The notes: generated by a model from the sequence alone, not told the origin. 64,000 nucleotides of DNA from an uncultured Flavobacteriales bacterium (GCA_903825395.1 CAIKAF010000023.1:62001-126000), one strand, 5' to 3'. Shown: positions 34,238 through 43,272, counted from the stretch's first letter. Program-made: numbers and translations.

Positions 34238-34444
34238 ATGAAAAATCGTTTTTTACTTTCTGCCGCAGTTCTTTTAGTCCTTGGTTTTTCTGCATGTAAG
34301 GGCTCGAAAGACGCTGGTTATTCCGTGCGGTATACAGACCATGGGGCTACTGCGCCGAGTCCTGGCCAAGAGCCCAAATATGATACTCCGTCGGAAGGCA
34401 ATGATTCTAGCAGTCCGGATAGTGATGGGGATGGTGTGGATTAA
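34238..34444 (+). CDS. Small lipoprotein with a terminal calcium-loop-like motif
   Basis: 68 residues. Signal peptide with lipobox FSAC (Cys20), then a polar Ser/Pro/Asp-rich tail ending in DSDGDGVD, the core of a TSP3-type calcium loop. The same loop type recurs in the cargo protein 4 kb upstream and in DsbD at 1.8 kb. It may be a real short lipoprotein or the truncated head of a longer protein with TSP3 repeats: the stop comes in the middle of the calcium-loop motif. Downstream is non-coding repeat DNA. Confidence 0.65.
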   Translation: MKNRFLLSAAVLLVLGFSACKGSKDAGYSVRYTDHGATAPSPGQEPKYDTPSEGNDSSSPDSDGDGVD

Positions 34445-34479
34445 TCCAATGTTTTTTTTGGGGGGATTAGGGGCCTTCT

Positions 34480-34611
34480 CCGGCTTTCAGCTGTAGCCCG
34501 CTCACAAGGTCAAACAAAGGTTTGCCGTGCGTAGGGCTCCCAAGGTCGCCTCCGCCGTCTACCTTTGGATTGCCCTTGAATCGCGTTCTGCCGCTTCAAT
34601 CCGGGGCCGGC
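34480..34611 (-). repeat. Covarying structured repeat, copy F (end blocks degraded)
   Basis: On the minus strand the central block GGCGGAGGCGACCTTGGGAG is intact. The ends are reduced to CCGGATTGAAGCGGCAG and AGCTGAAAGCCGG. The long arms (AAGGGCAATCCAAAGGTAGA and GGCAAACCTTTGTTTGACCT) still pair in part. It begins 35 bases after the small lipoprotein stop and directly abuts inverted-repeat copy 1. Confidence 0.75.
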
Positions 34612-34644
34612 GTGGTGGTGGGAAGTACGTTGGGGGTTAGAGCA

Positions 34645-35090
34645 TTTCCCGGGAAAGGGCCCGGAGAAAGATGTTAAGTTGAGTTTTGTCCAATGCCGAA
34701 GCATCCGAACCAATACCTTGGCTGGATGTAAGCCTACATTTATCCAATAAAAGCGAGAGTTTTCAACCAAAGGACTACCCCTCCATCCTACTCTCCTTTG
34801 TTTTCCTCCCCGTATAAAAAGGCTGATATGCCACACCAACCCAGTCTCATACCCGAGATTCCCGCCTTCCAATTCAACAAAGAAAACGATGTTGTTTCAG
34901 AAGGCATTTCTGAGACGCCCCAATGAATTAGGTCAAGCGTTTCCGCCGAACCAAAATTCAAAAACAGACTTCACATCAAAAACAAACCCGAAGTGTTCTT
35001 CGCCACCCCAATATGTGACGAAGCAAAAAAGAACGTTTCACCAGTGAACTACGAAGATACCGAACTTATTTTGGGTTGTCAAGGGCAAAT
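34645..35090 (-). repeat. 450-bp dispersed repeat, copy 1 (inverted relative to 54.2 kb), with its own promoter
   Basis: 446 bases which, on the minus strand, align along their whole length with 54171-54634. The promoter-proximal 240 bases are almost identical; the distal part has substitutions and small indels. The minus-strand start carries TTGACA (35082-35077) and TATCTTCG (35059-35052) with a 20-base spacer, followed by the hairpin TTCAC-TG-GTGAA and by CGAAG-AACA-CTTCG. A distal hairpin is CCGGG-CCCTTT-CCCGG. No frame is kept open in both copies, so I treat it as non-coding or a decayed gene. Confidence 0.8.
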
Positions 35091-35198
35091 CCGACTTTTT
35101 TCTGAATAATCAAATTCAATTTGAGTTAAAGCTGTTCAAATAAACTTAACCTGATAAACACAAAAAGCCAATTCGGAGGTTCAATTCGAAGGTTTGTT

Positions 35199-35206
35199 TA
35201 ACTTTG
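35199..35206 (+). promoter_or_regulatory. Candidate -7 box TAACTTTG before the GH3 gene
   Basis: A perfect TAnnTTTG match. It lies inside the longest possible reading frame (TTG at 35194), so translation more likely starts at the GTG at 35224 or the ATG at 35242. Confidence 0.5.
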
Positions 35207-35223
35207 GAGAAAACCTGTCTGCC

Positions 35224-36741
35224 GTGTCTGTTATCAATGCAATGGTTAAAGCCTATTTGGAATCTCGGGTAGATAGATTGCAGCAAACGGCCGAACATTC
35301 AGAACAGCTTCAGTCGGATGTTTTAAACACACTTCTTAGTCGAGGGAAGGATACTCTTTTTGGAGAAAATCACAATTTTGGAATTATTCAAGGGTACGAA
35401 CAATTTAGAAAAGAAGTTCCTATTAGAAGTTACGAAGAGTTATTTCCATACATAGAACGTGCGTTAAACGGGGAAAGAAATGTACTGTGGCCTGGGGCTA
35501 TCCGATGGTTTGCAAAATCCAGTGGAACCACAAACGACCGCAGTAAATTTATTCCTGTTACCAAAGAATCGCTCGAGGATTGCCATTATAAAGGGGGGCG
35601 TGATGCGTTAACGTGTTATACCATGTGGAATCCAGACCACACCCTTTTTGATGGGAAATCGATGGTGTTATCTGGGAGTGTACACACTTCTCCTGAATCA
35701 CCATATCAAGCGGGCGACATCTCAGCTGTTCTGCTTGAAAACATGCCCTGGTGGATTCATTATTTTCGTGCCCCTTCCAGAGAAATTGCCCTCATGGGGA
35801 ATTGGGAAGATAAATTGGACAAATTAGCTACAGCCATAGCCCAAGAAGACATTACTTTTTTATCTGGAGTTCCGTCTTGGATGTTGGTTGTATTGAAACG
35901 CGTCCTTGAAATGCAAGGTAAAACGAATTTAAGAGAAGTTTGGCCCAATTTCCAACTGTTTATTCATGGGGCAGTCAATTTCGAACCCTACCGTCCTTTG
36001 TACAGAGAGCTTTGCGGCAAACAGGATATGCATTATTTAGAGACCTACAATGCCTCCGAGGGTTTTTTCGCTCTTCAAGACCGGAAAAACCACAACGATA
36101 TGTTGCTGATGACCGATTATGGTGTCTACTATGAATTTGTTCCCTTAAATAAATTGGAGGCCCCAGAAGAGCATGCCGTTCCCTTAAATTCGGTGCAACT
36201 TAATCAAGCTTATGCTTTAGTAATTAGCACGAATGGTGGATTGTGGCGGTATCTAATTGGAGATACCATCGAGTTCACTTCGCTTCGACCATATAGAATT
36301 CGAATAATTGGGAGAACAAAACATTTTATCAATGCTTTTGGAGAAGAATTGATGGTAGAAAATGCGGAAAAAGCGATTGCCGAAACCTGTGAGAAATGTG
36401 CTGCCCGTGTTCGAGAATTTACTGTGGCGCCTATTTTTCAGTCTGCACAAGAGCCCGGTGGTCATGAATGGCTGATTGAATTTGATCAAGCTCCTGATAA
36501 TTTGCAGTCCTTTATACATACTCTTGACAATGAACTCCGGTCAATCAATGCCGACTATGATGCCAAAAGAACAGGAGATTTGACGATGGCTCTTCCCAAG
36601 GTACATGCGGTCGAAACCGGTCTTTTTTATCGATGGATGAATTCTAGGGGGAAAATCGGCGCACAACATAAGGTGCCTCGCTTATCCAACGACCGAACTT
36701 GGGTTGACCAATTGCAAGAGTTGCGAACATGCGTAGGTTAG
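35224..36741 (+). CDS. GH3 family acyl-acid-amido synthetase-like protein
   Basis: 505 residues if started at the GTG at 35224 (SVINAMVKAYLESRV, aligning with the usual family opening); the ATG at 35242 is an alternative. The GH3 fold is an ANL-type adenylating enzyme. The phosphate-binding motif SSGTTNDRSKFIPVT lies near residue 99, and YNASEGFFALQ and LVISTNGGLWRYLIGDTIEF are typical. Plant GH3 enzymes join amino acids to jasmonate or auxin. The bacterial members are common in Bacteroidota and their substrates are unproven. Its end overlaps the start of the next gene by 13 bases. Confidence 0.88.
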   Translation: MSVINAMVKAYLESRVDRLQQTAEHSEQLQSDVLNTLLSRGKDTLFGENHNFGIIQGYEQFRKEVPIRSYEELFPYIERALNGERNVLWPGAIRWFAKSSGTTNDRSKFIPVTKESLEDCHYKGGRDALTCYTMWNPDHTLFDGKSMVLSGSVHTSPESPYQAGDISAVLLENMPWWIHYFRAPSREIALMGNWEDKLDKLATAIAQEDITFLSGVPSWMLVVLKRVLEMQGKTNLREVWPNFQLFIHGAVNFEPYRPLYRELCGKQDMHYLETYNASEGFFALQDRKNHNDMLLMTDYGVYYEFVPLNKLEAPEEHAVPLNSVQLNQAYALVISTNGGLWRYLIGDTIEFTSLRPYRIRIIGRTKHFINAFGEELMVENAEKAIAETCEKCAARVREFTVAPIFQSAQEPGGHEWLIEFDQAPDNLQSFIHTLDNELRSINADYDAKRTGDLTMALPKVHAVETGLFYRWMNSRGKIGAQHKVPRLSNDRTWVDQLQELRTCVG

Positions 36742-37517
36742 TCGCCTGCATCTGCTGTGGGATCCTTTGGTATTCACTTCCTTCACAGGATATTCAGGGT
36801 ACACTTCCCGGAATTAAGGGACTTGAGACGGAAATAAGTGGCTCTTGCTGGGTGTGGAGTGATCAAGTACTACGAGTCCACCATTCCGACACGCTGTTCT
36901 TTAATCAAAGCTTTTTACAGCTAGGTTCCATACATAGTGTTGACGCATATAATCCACTGAAGGCATTGATTTTCTTTAAAGACCAAGGACAATTATTGTG
37001 GGTGGACAACCGGGCAGCCGCAATTAGTGCCAACATCAATTTACTGGATTTGGGCCTAGAGCAGGCCTCGGCAGTAGCTGCCAGTTACGACAATGGAGTA
37101 TGGGTAGCTACAGGGCAAGACAACAGTATAGTCCGATTAAATCAAAACCTAAACATTGAATTAAAAGTACCAAATATCCATCGGCTTACTTCAGATCCAA
37201 ATGCTGAAATCGGTTGGATGCTGGAGCATCAAAACCGACTTTTTGTTTTGAGCACCTCGGGAGTAATTTCTATGTGGGATATTTTTGGCGGTCTTATTGC
37301 TACTTATCGCATTAGAACGCTGCCGACGTACGTCGACATCCAACGAAAAAGAAATGGAATAGCCGTGGTTTATTCATCAGGTCAATTGGATTTCCAAGCG
37401 CCTTTTGCACCTTTCTTACCCGTAGAAAAAACATTGAAAACATCTGATTTAGAAGGTTTTTTCATTGATTGGCAAAAAGATACCTATCAATGGCATTCCA
37501 ATCCCGACAAAAAATAG
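36729..37517 (+). CDS. Secreted beta-propeller-like protein, unknown function
   Basis: 262 residues; the start overlaps the GH3 stop by 13 bases, indicating cotranscription. A signal peptide of about 18 residues (ICCGILWYSLPSQ) is followed by short repeated beta patterns: QVLRVHHSDTLFFNQSFLQLG, ALIFFKDQGQLLWVDN, GVWVATGQDNSIVRLNQNL and GVISMWDIFGGLIATYRI. These look like WD40 or PQQ-type propeller blades without enzyme motifs. Similar small proteins occur next to GH3 and deoxynucleoside kinase genes in this phylum as far as I recall, but I cannot confirm it here. A binding or scaffold role is a guess. Confidence 0.7.
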   Translation: MRRLVACICCGILWYSLPSQDIQGTLPGIKGLETEISGSCWVWSDQVLRVHHSDTLFFNQSFLQLGSIHSVDAYNPLKALIFFKDQGQLLWVDNRAAAISANINLLDLGLEQASAVAASYDNGVWVATGQDNSIVRLNQNLNIELKVPNIHRLTSDPNAEIGWMLEHQNRLFVLSTSGVISMWDIFGGLIATYRIRTLPTYVDIQRKRNGIAVVYSSGQLDFQAPFAPFLPVEKTLKTSDLEGFFIDWQKDTYQWHSNPDKK

Positions 37518-37547
37518 CATATTTGTTACCTGAATAATTCACCATCC

Positions 37548-38162
37548 ATGCACGTAGCCATCGCCGGTAATATTGGGTCAGGCAAAACCACATTAACCAC
37601 AAAATTGCAAAAGCATTTTGGATGGGATGCTCATTTTGAAGATACCGACGACAATCCCTACCTGAATGATTTTTACGAAGATATGCAGCGCTGGTCTTTC
37701 AACCTTCAGGTGTATTTTCTTCGTTCGCGTTTTCAACAAGTGGTTGACATACGAGAAAGTGGGAAACATGTTATTCAAGATCGAACCATCTTCGAAGATG
37801 CCCATATTTTTGCGCCCAATCTTCATGCTATGGGCTTAATGACCACGCGAGATTTCAAAAATTATATGGATTTGTTTGGGCTGATGAATTCGTTCATTGG
37901 AGCTCCAGATTTATTGATTTATCTAAGGGCAAGTGTCCCCACATTGGTAAATCAAATTCAGAGACGGGGTCGCGATTATGAAAACAGCATACGTTTAGAC
38001 TATCTCAATCGTCTTAACGAACGCTACGAAGCTTGGATTTCCACTTACTCGGAAGGCAAGTTGTTGATCATCGATGTCGATAACATCAATTTTGCGGATA
38101 ATGCCGAAGATTTTGGTCAAATTATCCGCTCTATTGATGCAGAGGTAAATGGATTGTTTTAA
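37548..38162 (+). CDS. Deoxynucleoside kinase (dNK family)
   Basis: 204 residues. The P-loop GNIGSGKTT lies at 7-15. DRTIFEDAHIFAPN near 78-91 carries the DRS/DRT-type catalytic motif, and an LID arginine-rich segment follows (QRRGRDYE near 138-145). The family phosphorylates deoxyadenosine, deoxyguanosine or deoxycytidine for salvage. Similar Bacteroidota genes are usually annotated as deoxyadenosine/deoxycytidine kinase; the base preference cannot be fixed from sequence alone. It lies 30 bases after the previous gene and shares its direction with folE. Confidence 0.88.
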   Translation: MHVAIAGNIGSGKTTLTTKLQKHFGWDAHFEDTDDNPYLNDFYEDMQRWSFNLQVYFLRSRFQQVVDIRESGKHVIQDRTIFEDAHIFAPNLHAMGLMTTRDFKNYMDLFGLMNSFIGAPDLLIYLRASVPTLVNQIQRRGRDYENSIRLDYLNRLNERYEAWISTYSEGKLLIIDVDNINFADNAEDFGQIIRSIDAEVNGLF

Positions 38163-38254
38163 CCATTTTTCGGTTTATTAACGTCGACATCATCCCCGGC
38201 GATAAACAAATTGCCCTACCTTTCGTTTTACAAGGGTTAGTTAAAGAAACGATT

Positions 38255-38923
38255 ATGGCAAGCAAAAAACCTTCTCCCCCATACGTGCAGTCCTTTGAAG
38301 ATGACGATCACTCAATTTGGGCTCCCAATACTCCACTACGTCCCGATGCTTTTGAAATGGATGATGAAACCAAAATTCAATTAATTCAGAAAAACTTTCG
38401 TGAAATCATGGCCATCTTGGGCTTAGACCTAAATGACGATAGCCTTAAAGATACACCAAAGCGCGTTGCTAAAATGTACGTTCAGGAAATCTTTTCTGGG
38501 CTAAACCCGGCCAATAAACCAAGCATTAGCCTGTTCGACAATCAATATAAGTACGAAGGCATGTTGGTCGAAAAAAACATCCGCGTTCAATCCAATTGCG
38601 AGCACCATTTTGTCCCTATTTTGGGTAAAGCTCACATTGGGTATATTTCCACGGGAAAAGTTATAGGTCTTTCAAAATTAAATCGCATCGTTGATTATTA
38701 TAGCCGTAGGCCACAAGTTCAGGAGCGTTTAACCAATCAAATTGCCGCTGAACTTCGAGATGTATTGCAATCGCCACACGTAGCTGTGGTTTTAGAAGCC
38801 GAGCATTTATGTGTCACAACACGAGGGATTCGCGATACCGGAAGTTCAACCATCACCAGTGTCTTTAGCGGGCATTTTGAAAATGAGGTTACTCGAAAAG
38901 AATTTTTAACCCTAATCAAATAA
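38255..38923 (+). CDS. folE: GTP cyclohydrolase I
   Basis: 222 residues. It opens the GTP ring to give 7,8-dihydroneopterin triphosphate, the first step of tetrahydrofolate synthesis. Zinc ligands are present: Cys and His in SNCEHHFVP near residue 112-120, and Cys in EHLCVTTRG near 186-194. The hallmark KAHIGYISTGKVIGLSKLNR is split near 124-143. Full length, with a typical variable N-terminal arm of about 45 residues. A weak box TACCTTTC sits 31 bases before the start. Confidence 0.95.
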   Translation: MASKKPSPPYVQSFEDDDHSIWAPNTPLRPDAFEMDDETKIQLIQKNFREIMAILGLDLNDDSLKDTPKRVAKMYVQEIFSGLNPANKPSISLFDNQYKYEGMLVEKNIRVQSNCEHHFVPILGKAHIGYISTGKVIGLSKLNRIVDYYSRRPQVQERLTNQIAAELRDVLQSPHVAVVLEAEHLCVTTRGIRDTGSSTITSVFSGHFENEVTRKEFLTLIK

Positions 38924-39154
38924 TTCTTAGCTGGCCTCGTTTTAAGCCTACCTTTTCCCTGAAGGTTTCTCCTTTTTTAAGGCTATACTATACGTGTCAG
39001 GTGTGCCTTTCGAATTCATATTGACAAAGGTTTGTTTCTTGTCAGAGTATCTGTATAAATTCAGCCAAAACCAATTTACTCGATGCCACTTAACCCGGCT
39101 GGTTTATTCACCATCAACAGCAACAAGGTTTTCGTTAAAACTATCCAACGAAGG

Positions 39155-40558
39155 CTAACCCAATCCTTTTACCTCTGAAACCAAGCCCTGAAGCGTTTGC
39201 TTGGCATCACCAAAAAGCATGTAGGTGTTCTTCTCAAAAAACAAGGGATTTTCAATTCCGGCGTAGCCTTTTCCCATGCTACGTTTCATCACAATGGTAT
39301 TCTTGGCCTGCCACACTTTTAAAACGGGCATTCCATAAATGCTACTGCTGGGGTCACGTTCGGCCGCGGGATTAACCACATCATTGGCTCCAATAACCAC
39401 AACCGCATCGCATTGATTTAAAAAATCATTGGCCTCTTCAAGGTCAAGTAATTTAGGATAAGGCACATCTGCTTCGGCCAACAATACGTTCATGTGCCCA
39501 GGCATCCGACCGGCTACAGGATGAATTCCATACCGAACATCAACACCATTGGCTTCGAGCAATTCGTCCAATTCCTTACATACCTTTTGGGCCTGAGCCA
39601 CGGCCAAACCATAGCCTGGAACGACTAAGACGGTTTTGCTGTATGCCAATTGTATGGCGGCATCCGTCAATCCAACCGATTTGACCTGTTGGTTTGAATC
39701 GGCAGCTACTCCAGGCCCAGCATTTCCGAAACCGCCTACAATAACATTCCAAAGCGACCGATTCATGGCTTTGCACATCATCAATGTAAGAATAGTTCCA
39801 GAGGCTCCAACCAAAATACCTCCCACAATCATCATCAAATTTCCATAAACAAAACCAGCGGTAGCCGCTGAAATCCCGGTAAAACTATTCAGTAATGATA
39901 TGACCACCGGCATATCTGCGCCGCCGATGGGAGCAACAAAACTTAGCCCATAAAAGATGGCTAGTACAGTGAAAAGAAATAAAAGAGCTATTCCCCAATC
40001 TGTAGCATAACTTAACGCACATGTGCCAGATAATACAATGGCCAATAAAACCAAATTAAAGGCAGAGTGAAATGGCAGCGTGATTTTTTTGTCGTCTACC
40101 CTTCCCTCTAATTTTAAGTAGGCCAGTACGCTACCACTAAACGAAACGGATCCCACCAAAAGGGCGAATACTACGGTTAAATTTGAAGCAAAAGAACCAG
40201 AATCAGGGCCAATACGCAGGTATTCTACCAAACCCAAAATCATGGCTGTTGCTCCACCCATTCCATTTAGCAAGGATACCATTTGTGGCATTGCTGTCAT
40301 AGCCACTTTTTTGGCCAATACATATCCCACACCAGTGCCCAAAAGTAACCCGCCAAAAATCCAAATAAGATTCCCATTATCGGAATCACCCAAAGGATAA
40401 AAAATGGCGGAAACAATAGCCAGGCCCATTCCGACAGCTGCCAAAGTATTTCCTGCTCCTGCGCTGTCTGGCGAACTCATTTTCTTTAACCCCCAAACAA
40501 TGCAAATCGAGCCTATTAAGTATGCCAAATCAAACCAAATTATTGTACTCATGGTCAT
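39155..40558 (-). CDS. pntB: NAD(P) transhydrogenase subunit beta
   Basis: 467 residues. About eight membrane helices (1 to about 270) precede an NADP(H)-binding domain III (about 290-467). That domain has the GYGLAVAQAQ motif near 318-327, VRYGIHPVAGRMPGHMNVLL near 345-364, and DVVNPAA. PntB carries the NADP(H) site and part of the proton channel of the proton-translocating enzyme that reduces NADP+ with NADH. Its ATG overlaps the pntA2 stop by two bases, so the two are translationally coupled. It converges with folE across 231 bases without a clear terminator. Confidence 0.95.
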   Translation of the reverse strand: MTMSTIIWFDLAYLIGSICIVWGLKKMSSPDSAGAGNTLAAVGMGLAIVSAIFYPLGDSDNGNLIWIFGGLLLGTGVGYVLAKKVAMTAMPQMVSLLNGMGGATAMILGLVEYLRIGPDSGSFASNLTVVFALLVGSVSFSGSVLAYLKLEGRVDDKKITLPFHSAFNLVLLAIVLSGTCALSYATDWGIALLFLFTVLAIFYGLSFVAPIGGADMPVVISLLNSFTGISAATAGFVYGNLMMIVGGILVGASGTILTLMMCKAMNRSLWNVIVGGFGNAGPGVAADSNQQVKSVGLTDAAIQLAYSKTVLVVPGYGLAVAQAQKVCKELDELLEANGVDVRYGIHPVAGRMPGHMNVLLAEADVPYPKLLDLEEANDFLNQCDAVVVIGANDVVNPAAERDPSSSIYGMPVLKVWQAKNTIVMKRSMGKGYAGIENPLFFEKNTYMLFGDAKQTLQGLVSEVKGLG

Positions 40559-40866
40559 TTCTTTTTCTTTTTAAACATCTCAAGCATACGATGGGTTACC
40601 GCAAAACCACCAACAACATTGACCATCGCTAAAGCTAAGCCCAACATTCCTGCAACCAATTCAATCCACGCATCTGAGGGACTTTGGCGAATCAACAATA
40701 TTGCTCCAATAATTACAATACCGCTTATGGCATTGGAACCCGACATTAAAGGGGTATGCAACACCGTTGGAACTTTGCTGATAATCTCAAATCCAAGAAT
40801 TACAGTAAATACCAGCAAAAATATAAGCAGGTAGTTTTTAGATACTATTTCGATAAAAGCTTCCAT
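40555..40866 (-). CDS. pntA2: NAD(P) transhydrogenase alpha subunit, membrane part
   Basis: 103 residues from MEAFIEIV at 40866. It contains three to four membrane segments (LLIFLLVFTVILGFEIISKV, then SGIVIIGAILLI, then AGMLGLALAMVNVVGGFAV) equivalent to the C-terminal membrane part of one-piece PntA. In this genome the alpha chain is split, as in Rhodospirillum rubrum, giving the three-gene order pntA1-pntA2-pntB. It ends in a basic KKKKK tail and overlaps pntB. Confidence 0.92.
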   Translation of the reverse strand: MEAFIEIVSKNYLLIFLLVFTVILGFEIISKVPTVLHTPLMSGSNAISGIVIIGAILLIRQSPSDAWIELVAGMLGLALAMVNVVGGFAVTHRMLEMFKKKKK

Positions 40867-40876
40867 AGAATGTAGA

Positions 40877-41962
40877 TTAAGGTTCGATTTTGGGATGCAC
40901 ACGAACAGCGCGGCAAATTTCATCTTGCATCAATGACGATTGCTCAGCCTGTTTTAAATAATGGGTCAAAAAATGGTACACGTTGTTTCCATACAGCAGG
41001 CTGGCATCTTGCCGCATTGAATACGCCAATCGACTGTTGCCTAAAATATGCACTCCATTCACTTCGATGCATTTGCCATCTTGAGTATAGGCGCAGTTCC
41101 CGCCGGTTGAAGCTGCCAAATCGACCACCACTGACCCCGGACGCATTGATTGAATGGTTTCTTCTGTAATTAGTAATGGAGCACGCTTGCCACGAATTTG
41201 AGCCGTGGCAATTATAATATCGCTCTGAACAGCACGACGCTGAACCTCTTCTTTTTGCCGGGCCAGATAATCGGCGCTTTGCTCAACGGCATACCCTCCG
41301 GCAGCCCCATCTTCCTTTGCCCCTGGAACTTCAACAAATCGGGCGCCCAAACTTTGAACTTCTTCTTTAACGGCCGAGCGCACATCAAAAGCCTCTACCT
41401 GAGCCCCCAATCGCTTGGCGGTGGCAATGGCCTGCAAGCCAGCGACGCCGGCACCCAAAACCAACACCTTGGCGGGCTTAATGCTGCCCGCCGCCGTTAT
41501 CATCATTGGAAAGTAACGGGTAAACAGCGTTGATGCTTCCAATACCGCACGGTAGCCTGACAGCGAAGCCATGCTGCTCAGCACATCCATGCTTTGAGCC
41601 AAGCTGGTTCTGGGGATTTCATCCATACTTAAAACTGTAAAGGAAAAACCTTCAAATGCTTTAAGCGCATCGGAATTGGCATAGATTTCCGTATTGGTAA
41701 TCAAGGTTGCGTCTGGGCGGATTTGCGCCAAATCAGCAAGGCTAGGCACCTGAACACTAAGTATAATATCCGATTCCATGAGCAGGGCTGACCTCGATTT
41801 CAACGTGGCCACTTCTGCATACAAACGATCGGGAAAGCCCGCGGCCAGACCAGCTCCTTCCTCTATGAAAACCCGATGTTCGGCCTTTTTTAGCCGGGCC
41901 GCCGTATCTGGCACCATCGAAACTATGGGAAGTTCGGCCTCGCCCAATATGCCTATTGTCAT
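40877..41962 (-). CDS. pntA1: NAD(P) transhydrogenase alpha subunit, NAD-binding part
   Basis: 361 residues, homologous to alanine dehydrogenase and to PntA domain I. It has the RVFIEEGAGLAAGFPD-type opening near 31-46, the Rossmann motif VLGAGVAGLQAIATAKRLGA near 168-187, and the mobile-loop region. It binds NAD(H) on the cytoplasmic face and docks to PntB domain III. It ends before the membrane helices, which are supplied by pntA2 10 bases downstream. Confidence 0.93.
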   Translation of the reverse strand: MTIGILGEAELPIVSMVPDTAARLKKAEHRVFIEEGAGLAAGFPDRLYAEVATLKSRSALLMESDIILSVQVPSLADLAQIRPDATLITNTEIYANSDALKAFEGFSFTVLSMDEIPRTSLAQSMDVLSSMASLSGYRAVLEASTLFTRYFPMMITAAGSIKPAKVLVLGAGVAGLQAIATAKRLGAQVEAFDVRSAVKEEVQSLGARFVEVPGAKEDGAAGGYAVEQSADYLARQKEEVQRRAVQSDIIIATAQIRGKRAPLLITEETIQSMRPGSVVVDLAASTGGNCAYTQDGKCIEVNGVHILGNSRLAYSMRQDASLLYGNNVYHFLTHYLKQAEQSSLMQDEICRAVRVHPKIEP

Positions 41963-42081
41963 ACTATGAAGTTAAAACTTGATTAAGAACGAATTAACTG
42001 CAATAATTGTTCCACGATTGCACACCCTCTATTATGGTTTGAAATTAATTGCTAATTTGGTGGAAATAAATTAAAAGTAAT

Positions 42082-42420
42082 ATGGATTCTCAAAAAGTGG
42101 ATATGTATATCCTTACCAATGGAAAGTACTTTGAATCTCATCATATACCTCAAATAAGAGATAGGCTTATTCAAATGGATGACAATCAATGGGTACTCTT
42201 GCAATCCGCTCCATTAAAAGACCCCCAAACTGCCCTAATTATCTCGATTTTCCTTGGGGGTATGGGAATTGATAGATTTTATATTGGTGATACAGGATTG
42301 GGGGTAGGTAAACTATTAACTTGCGGCGGAATTTACATTTGGTACGCCATCGATTGGTTTCTAATCCAAGGCGCTACACGCCAAAAGAATTTCGAAAAAA
42401 TTCAGCCCTTCTTATACTAA
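42082..42420 (+). CDS. TM2-domain membrane protein
   Basis: 112 residues. The N-terminal 50 residues are soluble and polar. The C-terminal TM2 domain has two membrane helices joined by a short turn: ALIISIFLGGMGIDRFYIGD near 51-70 and GVGKLLTCGGIYIWYAIDWF near 74-93. The conserved DRFYIG and the DWF motif identify the family, whose function is unsettled. It is the first gene of a run of four small genes, one base before the DUF2752 gene. Confidence 0.85.
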   Translation: MDSQKVDMYILTNGKYFESHHIPQIRDRLIQMDDNQWVLLQSAPLKDPQTALIISIFLGGMGIDRFYIGDTGLGVGKLLTCGGIYIWYAIDWFLIQGATRQKNFEKIQPFLY

Positions 42421-42421
42421 T

Positions 42422-42838
42422 ATGTGGCAATCCGGCAAAAGGATTTACCTTTTGTTGGGAGGCCTCGCCCTGGCAGGCCATAGTTGGCTATTGTATTACC
42501 TCATGTATGGTGGGCCTTCCGAATCGTCCTTTCTGGCTTGTCCAACTCGAACCCTTACTGGAATCCCCTGCCCGGCTTGCGGAACCACCCGCTCTGCCGC
42601 CGCACTTGCCCAAGGGCAATTTGAATCGGCCTTGTGGACAAACCCCATCGGGTACCTCGCTTTGGCCTTTCTAATTGGCGTCCCTGTTTGGATTGCCTAT
42701 GACCTCTTGAATAATACCCAAAGCCTGAAACAGGTCTACCAAAGCGCCGAAGCAAAATTAAAACGCCCCCAATTCGCTTGGCCAATCGCGTTATTATTGC
42801 TCGCCAATTGGATTTGGAATATCTTCAAATTGTTATGA
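42422..42838 (+). CDS. DUF2752 membrane protein
   Basis: 138 residues with three or four hydrophobic segments. The family mark CPTRTLTGIPCPACGTTRSA (about 40-59) is followed by the ALAQGQFESALWTNPIGYL stretch, which matches DUF2752. It starts one base after the TM2 gene and its stop overlaps the following start (ATGA). The function is unknown. In Bacteroidota DUF2752 and TM2 genes are often adjacent, suggesting joint action at the inner membrane. Confidence 0.85.
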   Translation: MWQSGKRIYLLLGGLALAGHSWLLYYLMYGGPSESSFLACPTRTLTGIPCPACGTTRSAAALAQGQFESALWTNPIGYLALAFLIGVPVWIAYDLLNNTQSLKQVYQSAEAKLKRPQFAWPIALLLLANWIWNIFKLL

Positions 42839-43272
42839 TTTCAAAACAGCCCTTTCCTTACAAACCCGAGGAATACGAAACGGAAAAAGCCTCAAACGCA
42901 TACCTGATGTCGCTGGTGGTGGTTATTGTGGGTTTACCCTTCCCTATCATTAACTTAATCGCCACCTGGGGTTATTACATGGGACAGCGAAAAAGCAGTT
43001 ACTTTGTTCGCTGGCATTGCCTACAAGCGCTCTTGTCTCAAATCTCCATCGTTATTATCAATGCCTTTGCTATGGGCTGGACATGGTCCATTATCCTAAG
43101 CGACAGGTCTCTCAGCAACGGCTATTTGGCGTACATGGCCCTGGCTGTTTTTTACAACCTGCTCGAATTCGTGGTCACCATTGTTACGGCAATTGAAACC
43201 CGAAAAGGCCAGCACTTAAGCTGGTGGATGTATGGTCCCCTAACCCAAGTTCTTTGCAAACCACAACCATGA
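42835..43272 (+). CDS. DUF4870-like membrane protein
   Basis: 145 residues from the ATG at 42835, which overlaps the upstream TGA. Three to four membrane helices, with SYFVRWHCLQALLSQISIVI near 58-77 matching the pattern FxxxHxxQAL of DUF4870/Tic20-like proteins. The N-terminus is polar. The stop overlaps the M48 peptidase start (ATGA), so translation is coupled. The function is unknown. Confidence 0.75.
   Translation: MISKQPFPYKPEEYETEKASNAYLMSLVVVIVGLPFPIINLIATWGYYMGQRKSSYFVRWHCLQALLSQISIVIINAFAMGWTWSIILSDRSLSNGYLAYMALAVFYNLLEFVVTIVTAIETRKGQHLSWWMYGPLTQVLCKPQP

Noticed and set aside
38924-39154. Small RNA or terminator between folE and pntB
   Set aside because: Only a short weak palindrome (CCTTTTTTAAGG) and no U-tract hairpin; not enough to call.
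40555-41962. Broken pntA (frameshift)
   Set aside because: Both parts have their own starts and complete domains; the split alpha subunit is a known natural arrangement.
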